The notes under the pieces were generated by a model that was not told the DNA's origin, did no database searches, and saw nothing but the letters and a program-made list of their open reading frames with translations. Below, piece by piece: positions 24,061-33,557 of a stretch of DNA of 64,000 nt. The translations under genes and the position numbers were made by a program. The DNA is from Nepenthes gracilis (Eukaryota; Streptophyta; Magnoliopsida; Caryophyllales; Nepenthaceae), in contig BSYO01000028.1 in NCBI GenBank assembly GCA_033239525.1, positions 13,323,597-13,387,596 on the forward strand. Direction: 5' to 3'. Within the stretch, counting starts at the first letter, position 1, and the number at the start of each line of letters is the position of its first letter.

Positions 24061-24300
24061 TGAACCCTGGTCATCCAGGCGACTCATAAAAGGTCAAATT
24101 AAACCCTAGTCATCCAAGCGGCCCATAAGAGATCAAATTAAACCCTGGTCATCCAGACAGCCCATAGATGGTCTAATTGAACCCCGGTCATCTAAGCGAC
24201 CCGTAAGCGATCGAATTAAACATTGGTATCCAAGTGACCCATTAGCAATCGAATTAAATCTTAGTCATCCAAGTGGCCCGTTCACGATTAAAATCTTAGG
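24061..24300 (+). repeat. 39-bp tandem repeat after pol (about 6 copies)
   Basis: A unit of roughly 39 bases containing CCCTGGTCATCCAAG and GCCCATAAG is repeated six times with substitutions, about 190 bases after the pol end. It occupies the same relative place as the 11-copy array at 43296-43735. Confidence 0.85.
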
Positions 24301-24921
24301 GGGTTTAAATAGTACACGTGGCAACCTCCTTCACAAGGAGATAGCGTGATCAGTCAACAATGGTCGACAGAAATAAAGTGCTCCATCCAAAAGTTGGCCG
24401 TCCAAGTTCACACTTGGACAGCACCACCAAACATCTACTCACGCACGAGTATAGAACAGGCTTGATACAACATTAGGGTTTACCTTGATGTCTTCTTTAG
24501 GACTTAAGTCCACCAAAGAGCGCCACAAATATCTCAAACGTTGTGAGACAGACGGCCAACTTACGTATAATACACCTAGTCAGTCGGCCAATTTATGTAC
24601 AATACACCAAGTCGGCCGGCCAACACAAAGAGCAAATAACTGAAAAACAGTAAAAAAAGGCAAAGAGATAGAACATCATTAAAACCGTCATTTTATTGAT
24701 TGTATCTATACATTTACAATAACATACAAAAAGCACAAGGGTGTAAAAGTCTACGGTAGAGTAGAGCCCCCAGGAGGAGGAGGCAGTGGACCCTGATTCC
24801 TTCGGGACTATCCTACGAGGTTCTCACGACGGTTGGCAAAACGGTTTGCTGGGTTAAAAATATCAACTGGAAAGCTAGGGTCAACCAGACGTGTAATGCG
24901 AGGATTGAGGTTGACACCTTC
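24301..24921. other. Spacer between pol repeats and antisense ORF
   Basis: Internal element sequence with no recognised motif. CACGTG occurs near 24317. The pair 'CAGTCGGCCAATTTATGTACAA'-like segments near 24540-24610 is a short local duplication. Confidence 0.5.
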
Positions 24922-27115
24922 TCACACCTGTACCCACAGCATCTTAGAGACCCAATGGGGATGTATATGAGTGGACAACTCGTTCTTTAGCGATGTGATC
25001 TGTCCTGAGATATCATCAGTGTGCCTCACTGCCCGGTCAGCTTTCCCTCTCCATCGGGCGTTCTCCTCTCTCAGTTTGACGATCTCTTCTCTTAGATTGG
25101 ACAACTCGGACTGAAGAGCATCCATCCCCTCCTGGTGCTCCACCTTGAATAGCTCCACTTCCTCCTCGAACAAGGCGATCTCTTTATTACAGTCGGAGAT
25201 CACCAGGTCCCACTGGTGTAGTCCCTTGCTTACTGCACCCATTATTTTCTCCTCCTACAAAAGCCAAAAACACTAAGTAACAGCAACGGAGGGATAAAAG
25301 AGAATGAAGATTTTGAAGGTTTACATGCTAGACTCTGCCCTCTGGCCTCACTGGCCTACTTTGTGACCTTGGATCTGGCGATAGAGGATTGAAAATAGCA
25401 ATCTCCTGGACAGGCTCCACAGAAGCCTTTGCAACAAACTCATCTGAAAACTCTGTAATAAGGCCAACCGCCTCAACAGGCTCTATGACGGTAGGCTCCT
25501 CCATCAGTTCAACGCTGATGCCAATTGCCTGTAGGGGCTCTCAGACAGTTGGCACCTCAAGTGCCTCTTAGAGCTCTTCAGCAGCAGGCTCCTTAGGCAA
25601 CTCAGTGACTTGCACAATGGAAAACTCTACTGGCGTCTCCAGGAGCTCATCGACAGCTGGCTCCTCAGGCAACTCAGTAGCCTGCACAACTGGAAGCTCT
25701 GTAGGTGACTCCAACTGCACCGCCAAGTGCTCCAGCTGCAGTAGAGTAAGAATGGCACTACTCGGAGCAGAACACAGCCTGATCCTATACGCCTCTACAG
25801 TTGCCCCAACACTGCCTACACCGGAGCTTTCTCCAATTCCAGTGAACCGACTGGCCATGACATAATCTGGCTCTGTGGAGGAAGAAGAAGAAGGCATTAC
25901 CATTGCCACCCCTTCTTCTTCTTTGGACTTCTAGGAGTTTCTTCGGTGGAAGGTGCGCTGGCGGACTCAATCGTGATGGCGTCAGCCTTCCTCTTTTGAG
26001 AAGGAACCCTCATCTTTTGGATCGGAGAAGGTGGTCCCCATTGAGCCCTCTTGGCTTCCTCACTGGAAACCAAGTGTTCTCTCCGAGATTCGGAGAGGTG
26101 GTCCTTCACTAGCTTCAGAAGTGGCTTTATAACAACAATCTCCTTATCTGTCAGCAGTTGCGAATGGTGGCTAAGAAAAATGCAAAGTGTGCATAAGTAT
26201 TGCATGGCATTAGTATGAAACTGTATGATGGGGATCTAAAAAGCAGTAAGGATGTCCAGTAGCTCATCAGGGACCGAAAGACATAACCCACTCCTCAAGT
26301 GGGCCTCGTAGATAGTGATGCAGCCCTCAGTAGCCTGCACAACTGGAAGCTCTGTAGGTGACTCCAACTGCACCGCCAAGTGCTCCAACTATAGTAGAGT
26401 AAGAACAGTGCTACTCACAGTAGAACGCAGTCTGATCCTATACACCTCTATAGCAGCCCAAACACTACCTACTCCGAAGTGGTCTCTGATTCCAATGAAC
26501 TGGCTAGCCATGACATAATCTAGCTCTATGGAGGAAGAAGAAGAAGGCATTAGCATTGTCACCCCTTCTTCTTCTTTGGACTTCTAAGAGTTTCTTCCGT
26601 GGAAGGTGCGCTAGCGGACTCAATCGTGATGGCGTCAGCCTTCCTCTTTTGAGAAGGAACCCTCATCTTTTGGATTGGAGAAGGTGGTCCCCATCGAGCC
26701 CTCTTGGCTTCCTCACGGGAAACCAAGTGGTTTCTCCAAAATCGGAAAGGTGGTCCTTCACTAGCTTCAGAAGTGACTTCATAGCAGTAGTCTCCTTATC
26801 CATCATCAATCACGAATGGTGGCTTCAAAAATTACAAAGTGTGCACAAGTATTGCACGGCATTAGTATGAAACTGTGCGATGGCTATTTGAAGAGTAGTA
26901 AGGATGTCCAGCAGCCCATCAGGGACCGGAAGACATAACCCACTCCTCAAGTGGGCCTCGTTAGAAAGTGATGAGACCTCGGGAGGGAAGCATGCCCTAT
27001 CCTCCTCAATGGGCATCCAAAAGACGATCTGCTTAGGGATATTGTACTCAATGTATAACTCTCTCACTTCGCTGGCCTTGATTACGAAAGCAATTTGAGT
27101 AACAGAAGACGCCAT
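24922..27115 (-). pseudogene. Antisense ORF of the second Tat-type element (PF04195-like)
   Basis: The ATG at 27115 opens MASSVTQIAF, followed by YIEYNIPKQI and NEAHLRSGLCLPV. Compared with the copy at 17301-20861 the central KNWKNQFFF part is deleted. After it come LLKLVKDHLSESRREHL and a basic tail with QKRKADAI and PKKKKG, resembling nuclear localisation signals. Next is an acidic linker of TELPxEPA-type repeats (25900-25400) and finally a coiled coil (EEEVELFKVEH, LREEIVKLREENARW; 25242-24922). The middle is duplicated (see 25675-26973), and stops break the frame. Function is unknown; architecture suggests a nuclear protein, which is inference. Confidence 0.6.
25675..26973. repeat. 653-bp direct tandem duplication in the antisense ORF
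   Basis: 25675-26320 and 26328-26973 are near copies starting with CAGTAGCCTGCACAACTGG and ending near GTGATG. The duplication repeats the basic/NLS-like part and the start of the acidic linker and disrupts the original reading order. Confidence 0.85.
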
Positions 27116-27429
27116 AGGAATGAAGTAAGAAGGAAGTAGAACACTTAGAATATTTTCAGAATGACAGTAAAAGGAAATCGTGGAAAGTTTGAAACAAAAC
27201 AGACTAAATACTTAAAGGCATGCGAATGTTGGAGAATGGTTGTGTATCAAAAAAGCATGCCCATCATTATTGACACATGTCTCTTTCGGAGAGGGTGTGG
27301 TTGAATCAAATCCTCTGGCACATTAATTACCAAAATCGTAAATTTACTACATGCAAACACGTTGCCGACTTTTTAACTGATAGCCCGGCGACATGATGGC
27401 GTATCGTTCCAACTCCTACTAGTTCTTAT

Positions 27430-27818
27430 GATTCTGGCCTAGACAGTCAAGGAATTCGATCAATACTTCCTTCAGATCTCCGGATTCTACCCTAAACGAT
27501 CAACGAATGCGGTCAACGCTTCCTTCGTTAGTTCTCCGGATTCTCGCCTAAAAGGTCAACGAATTCGGCCAACGCCTCTCTCACCAGTTTTCTAGATTCT
27601 AGCCTAAACAGTCAACAAATCCGGTCAACACTTCCTTCAACAGTTCTTCGGATTCTGGCCAAGACAGTCAACGAATCCGATGAATGCTTCCTTCACCGGT
27701 GTTCCGAATTCTTGCCTAGACAATCAACGAATTCGGTAAACACTTCCTTCAACAGTTTTTCAAATTCTGGCCAAGACGGTCAACGAATCCGATCAACGAT
27801 CTTTTTAGTGGGTTCTCT
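27430..27818 (+). repeat. 56-bp tandem array with GTCAAC motifs (about 7 copies)
   Basis: Unit boundaries at GATTCT (or AATTCT) fall at 27430, 27483, 27539, 27595, 27651, 27707 and 27763, the last five intervals being exactly 56 bases. Most units carry the GTCAA(C) core, often twice per unit. Degenerate units continue to about 27950. The array lies between the antisense ORF start and the 3' LTR. Confidence 0.9.
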
Positions 27819-28009
27819 GAAACTACCAGGGACAGTCAACAAATCCGATCAATGCTCCCACAGCTTTGCTCTCCGGATATTAACCCTACGGTCAACAACT
27901 ACAAGCAACGTGATCAACAGACCAAGAGTCATTGCTAGCTATCTCACCAAGGTTTCCCAATCAAGCACATCCCATCACAAACATGTTGGAGGCTGAAATC
28001 CCTGACCAC

Positions 28010-28024
28010 CAGTATGGGGGCTAG
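28010..28024 (+). promoter_or_regulatory. Polypurine tract of the Tat-type element
   Basis: ATGGGGGCTAG directly abuts the TGATG LTR start. The same motif abuts the 3' LTR of the 37919-47187 element at 46418-46428. Confidence 0.65.
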
Positions 28025-28974
28025 TGATGAGTACACCAACCCAAGAAGGAGGAACGGCCCAGATCCTCAGCGGCTCATTTATGCCTGGACGGTCAACGCC
28101 AGTTGTTAACCGTACAAACGGCTAATGAGCCAGTAAACGACCAGGAGTAGGACGGTCCATTTGGGCCCAAGACGGTCAACACTTTTATTGACCGAAAGTA
28201 TGACCAGTTGACCAGTTGAAGACCAGGCCTCACGCGGCCCAAGCCAAGATTGGCCCACGCATCTGTCCTAGTGCAGCAATGATCTTCTCCCCTAATTACG
28301 TGCTCTCCACAGAAGGAAACCACTATTATAATGATAGCCTCCAGATCAATGCACATCCCTAAAGGAAGGCGTCAGAATCCTCTTCCTATCTGCTGGAAAG
28401 CCTAGCGGTTACAGAACGCAACAGGAAAGCAGTCAATCCAACAACCGTTACAGCCATAAATACTTCACGCCAGAAAAGATAACGATCCCAACAAAGTGCG
28501 GGTATCAAGTCCTTGTACACAATGAAAGCAGCCCAGCACAATTGTTATAAAAGGCCATGGAGTTTTCACTTCAAGGACACGTTCTCACTTGCTTGCAAAA
28601 AATCTTTTCTTACAAAACTCTCATGCTTTCAGCATCGAGCATCCCTATGCTCTCTCTCTGCTATTACGTTCCCAACGAACACAGTACTTTAAGATTTTGC
28701 TCCTCACGAGCAACCAAAGCTCTCTACTGATAAGAGCACCCCCACATAGCAAACACTCACCACATACATATTACATCTCATTGCATCCACCTTCTTACTT
28801 TGAAGGTTATTTACTAACTTGAGCGCCAAAATATTTTCGGTTGGACAATATCATGTCGTCACCTGACCTTTTATTTTAATTATGGTGTGTAGGATCCAGA
28901 CTCAATGGATGGAGGCAGATTCAAACGGATGACTTGACCCAAGTCTGTTAGGAATTTGAATTTAGGACATATCA
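28025..28974 (+). mobile_element. 3' LTR of Tat-type gypsy element (950 bp)
   Basis: Runs TGATGAGTACACC...GGACATATCA and matches the minus-strand LTR at 346-1292 along its length. TATAAAAGG lies at 28546-28554. TTGAC cores on one strand or the other crowd 28080-28220. It closes the composite region 17301-28974. No matching target duplication was found, as expected for a scrambled element. Confidence 0.85.
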
Positions 28975-29563
28975 AATCTCATAGACCTATGAAATGATTA
29001 ATATATATAGTAATTATCAATAAATTATTCATATCGACTATTCCAACCTAAAAGAATGTAATAATTAAAAATAATTAAATTAAAATTAAATTTTTTTATT
29101 CTTAAAAGAACAAAGCTCAATTATAAATACTCAAACTATCGGATCAGACCTAACAAAATCAAAGCTATCAACACAGCAACTTTGATGAACGATATCAATC
29201 ATAGGACTAATCTAAACTATTCTATTCGATTCCCAAAATGATGACAGCAAACCTGCTTAATTTAAATATGTAAGGACAAGCGACAACCCAACATTTAACA
29301 ATCATGACCTTAACTTGTATATATTTGAATAACACGACAGTCCCAATATAAACAAATTGAAGTCATTAAATGTGCTAGAAATCTACTAACATAAATTCTC
29401 AAATACAATGCCAATTACAATTCCAAGTACAACATTAAATAAACAAAATCTTCAAGTCTTTATTTGGCCGAATTATCTAAAAGTAATCCATAACTCTCTA
29501 ATATAAAAGGGTTAAAAATAATAAAAATTATAAATATAAAACTCAATAAGTATTAATATATAT

Positions 29564-29596
<33 letters not shown>

Positions 29597-29818
29597 ATAT
29601 AACAAATGAATAGATGCAAACAATAAAATAAAAGTAAAATGCAAAGCATTCAAATATCGAATGACCGAAGGCCAAATAACAATTTTATATACAAAATTGA
29701 TGATCCATATACGAATACCAAAATAATTTAAATGCGAAATTAATCCAAAGGCTCTAAAGTTCAAAATCTAAATCTAAAATTAAAATACATTTGAATATCA
29801 ATCAAAGCTAACAAATCT
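28975..29818. other. AT-rich sequence without recognised features
   Basis: No open frame with protein-like content. A TA run lies at about 29575-29597. Nothing else is supported. Confidence 0.6.
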
Positions 29819-30770
29819 TGTCACGTCCCCAATCCCGATTCCATAATTAACTTTTAATCAATTATTATTAATTAACTTTATCCTCTAATTAATATTCAAA
29901 CGTAATCTTTACATCGATAACTAGACGGACTATAATAAATAAATGAAACATCATACGCAGAACCCAACAACATGTGCCACGTCTCATGTAGCCCCAACAC
30001 CAACTCAACCGTGTTGTGAAACCTTACGTAAGGAATTATATCTTTTCAATACGAATATTAGAGTATACAATTGCAAAATTAAATCATAAATCATAATTTG
30101 AAAACCAACGGCCAATCAACGGATAACCCAGAGTAATTATAAAACCACAATAATATCAACCCATGGCCTATTGTCTGACACTTAATATAAATCAATGTCT
30201 ACATTCTGACCCTTTCTGAAATTCATTATATTAATCAGATGTTGCCTGCAACATGATACAACATATTTATTGTATAAAGATTGTCCAAAAACTAAGCCTA
30301 ATGTATTAAACATTGTCTGAAATCATTAAATAACATCACAATCCATAAACATAATAACCTAATAGCTCCTACTCCTTCATTCTTGTTTGCCTAATAAAAA
30401 CTCGTACATCTCATCTAAAATATTAGTAAAAATAGTAAACGAGTGAAATAAAACTCAACAAAATACACACAACACACATACAAACAGATATATGTATATA
30501 TATATATCATAATCCATAAACATAATAATCTAATAACTCCTACTCCTTCATTCCTGTTCGCCCAATAAGAACACGTGTATCTCATCTAAGATATTAGTAA
30601 AAACAGTAAGTGAGTGAGATAAAACTCAGCAAAACACATACACACATGTATATATCAATAAAGTATATATTTTTGTACTAAAAATATAATAGAAAGCTTA
30701 TAGATCATGATAATTTGATGAGTTGACTTGGTCTTTGTTTTTTCTTTATGCTATATCAATAAAGTACACA
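29819..30770 (-). mobile_element. Fragment of a Tekay/Del-like LTR (D)
   Basis: It begins TGTCACGTCCCC on the plus strand, the mirror of a minus-strand LTR ending ...GTGACA, as at 34172. The later AGTGAGTGAGATAAAACTCA-type motif corresponds to the TGAGTTTAATCTCAAC motif in solo LTR B. The far end is missing or unrecognisable. Assignment is by these motifs only. Confidence 0.45.
30335..30660. repeat. Direct tandem duplication of about 170 bp
   Basis: ATCATAATCCATAAACATAA-type sequence and the following 150 bases occur twice (about 30335-30505 and 30508-30655), separated by a TATATATA tract, with scattered substitutions. Confidence 0.85.
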
Positions 30771-30772
30771 TG

Positions 30773-30795
30773 GCCGCTTGCGCAGAGCAAGCGGC
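30773..30795. other. Perfect 9-bp GC-rich hairpin
   Basis: GCCGCTTGC and its exact complement GCAAGCGGC flank the 5-base loop GCAGA, in otherwise AT-rich sequence. It is not followed by a T run. It may be the end of a foldback element or a chance palindrome. Confidence 0.6.
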
Positions 30796-32587
30796 AAGGC
30801 AATTAATTCCAACTGAGAACGACGTGACAATGGCGGTGTGTATTATTATAATGAATTATATTATGTTTTAATAAGTTGTTTATTTTGGTTGTTGGTAATT
30901 ACAAGGTTGAAAATAATGAAAATTTTGTATTATATATATACATATATAAATCATGTAATTATTAATTATAAATATGTAATATATGAAAAATAAATAATTA
31001 GTGTATTATGAGAATATTTTATCCATAATCTAAATATTATTTAAAGATAGATAGTTCGAATTGATATACATATTGAATCTGAATTTTCAGTCTGAAAGAT
31101 CTCGGGATGGGCTTTTGGATCACTTTAGTTCGGGCCTCGCACGTCATAAACTAAAATAAGAGTTTTGAAGGGTTTAAGACTACTTTTAAAAATTATTCTC
31201 TGACACTCGAGTTCATAATAGACTTATTAAATAAAATGTGAAAAAAAAAGTAAATGATTTGAGGACTAAATTTTGAATAAAAATTTATGGAGGGGTGAAG
31301 TGTTTTAAAAAAACAATTTCAAAACTTTTAATGAGTAAGCTAAATATTATTAGAATAGATCGTTGAGATCGTATTGATCAACTAATGACTGATACTCTAA
31401 GATTTTTTAAATTTACAAGGAAGAAAAATGATAATATCCTTTAAAGTTTTTAAAAGATACCGACCTACCCTGTTTATTTATGTGATTTTATATTTATAGT
31501 AGCCTTGAAACTAATGTGCATACAATCTTCTCGTAGTAGACTTTCAAATTACAACCCGAAAGTGAAATTAGTTGATGATATGTTCTAAGTCGTGGGTCAT
31601 GGTGGAAGTTTCTCACACAAAGAAGTACAATTTGTGCATTTCTAATAGATAATTGGCTACCTCAGAAAAAAAAAAAAGACTCAATAAAAAAAAATTTTGA
31701 CTACTTATTGAAACAATTTGATATTTTTTGATCCATCTGTTCCGTTCAATTTTAATTAATTCAATAAGTATGGTCCGATTTTAAAAGTTTAATCACTTTA
31801 CAATCTGAGTGAGTTATTTGAGATACTCAAATTATAGTTTGAATTTAGTTATTAAAATTCTTCTTAAATTGCATGCCATTATATATACTTTTGTCGCTCT
31901 TACTAATTAATCTCTAGTCTTCTATTTCATTCACAGATTGGGTTATTGATGAGTTTGAAATCAAGTGAATGATATTTTTAAAAAAATCATTATAAATATA
32001 TATGAGATTACAAGTCCTGTAGAAATGCTTAATTAAATAATAATCTTTATTTTTTAGTTCGTATTTATTTTACAAAATTAGGAAAATATTGATGGTTAAA
32101 GGAGATATAAATGGAGAAAAGGGAATATTATTTAATTATTTTAAAAATATTATATTTAATGTAATGTTTGGACATATATCCACACCGATATATAAATAAA
32201 ATGAAATAAATTTAATCGTGATTAAAAGATGCCTCACAAATCTGTATTGGCCAATTGAGTAATATTTATTTATTTATTTATTTTTATTTAATGTATTTGT
32301 AATTGATACTCAGATAAAATATCTTACTCAAAGAAATAAAATTTTAATTTCAGTATGAAAAATCAATAAAATTGGAAAAAATTAAAACAAAAAAATAAAA
32401 TGTGAAATCTTAAAAAAAAATTTGATTAATTAATTAAATCATTTTAAAATCAAATATTATACTATTAGAAATTTTTTATGCGAAAATTTTTATTATAATA
32501 GCCCTTATTAAATTATAAAGTTCTTAAATTTTATTATTTTTTTAATAAATTGTGCCCTGCATAAAATATTTAAACAATTAGATTATT
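30796..32587. other. AT-rich sequence without recognised features
   Basis: No protein-like open frame, LTR terminus or repeat array was identified. It may be old host intergenic DNA or unrecognised transposon. Confidence 0.55.
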
Positions 32588-33557
32588 TGTTGTGTTTCAT
32601 GAATTCGGATTGTCCTACGGATTAGGAAGTCATGAATAGAATCTTTACGCTAGGTCAATCTGATGCGGATTCAGTCTCCATAATTTTGAACCTGAATCCT
32701 GCGCAATATAACTGAAAACAAGAGGCAGAGGACATTAGAAATTACTCACACCATATACCCTTTGACGCTCAAGTTAACAACTTCTCTAAAAGAATAGAAA
32801 GACACAAAAAGGATGCATAGATACATGTAGTGGTAGATTAAGTGTTTAGTGCGGTCAGAAGAAGAGTAGTTTAGAGATGTGCCTGATTGAGGGGCAAGTT
32901 AGAAGTATGGATAGCATATCTCCATAATGAAGGGAGAGACCCCTAGAAAGATGATAAGTTTTCTGGATGGCCTATTTGGATGGAAGGTTGGATTCCTTGG
33001 ATGGAGGGTTAGCATTTTCTCTATTTTTCTATTCATCTTTTGGGCCCCTCTCTTTGATGGGATGAGTTTCCTAAAAGGATTGGGTGGATGAGTTTCATAG
33101 AAGGATCGGTGGTCAGGGCCTTCTTTCTGAATTCTCTCCTCTTTCGCTGGAATCAAGGTTATTTTATAGAATAGGCGGCGGTTTTAATTTTTTATTTGGT
33201 GACAACCGCCTATTGAACTACCTCCGTTGATAAGGACATATCGATTGGTTATTCTGACTGGTTGGTTACAGGAGGTTGCTTCAGTGTGCGAGAAGTGGAT
33301 GGTTGCACTATACGACAGTTATTTTGCAGAGATTTATCCGATCGTTTATGGTAAGTTGTTATGATTGCGTATGGCACATGGGCTCGCAATCTGGGTTAGA
33401 ACCATTGAGTTACCAGGCCTTCATTGGGTTGAATCAGCAAAAGCTGCTAGTTGGGGCCTGCTTGGGCATTTCTTGGGTTTCAAATTATACCGAATTTTAT
33501 TAGGCCTTTACTTTATTTGTGGGCCTTCTTTCTAGGCCGGGTTTACTGAACCTATCA
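32588..33557 (-). mobile_element. Solo LTR of a Tat-related family (970 bp)
   Basis: Minus strand: TGATAGGTTCAG...CACAACA, with CTATAAAATAA near the middle and, toward its end, the same order of short motifs as the LTR at 346-1292 (ACGCTCAAGTTAA matching ACGCTCAAATTAG). Flanks TTATT (32583-32587) and CTATT (33558-33562) agree at four of five bases, consistent with a decayed target duplication. A 9-bp inverted repeat AATAGGCGG/CCGCCTATT lies at 33170-33214. No internal element sequence adjoins it. Confidence 0.6.

Noticed and set aside
27430..27818. CRISPR-like regular repeats
   Set aside because: The 56-bp periodicity is a direct head-to-tail repeat without unique spacers, inside a plant retrotransposon.
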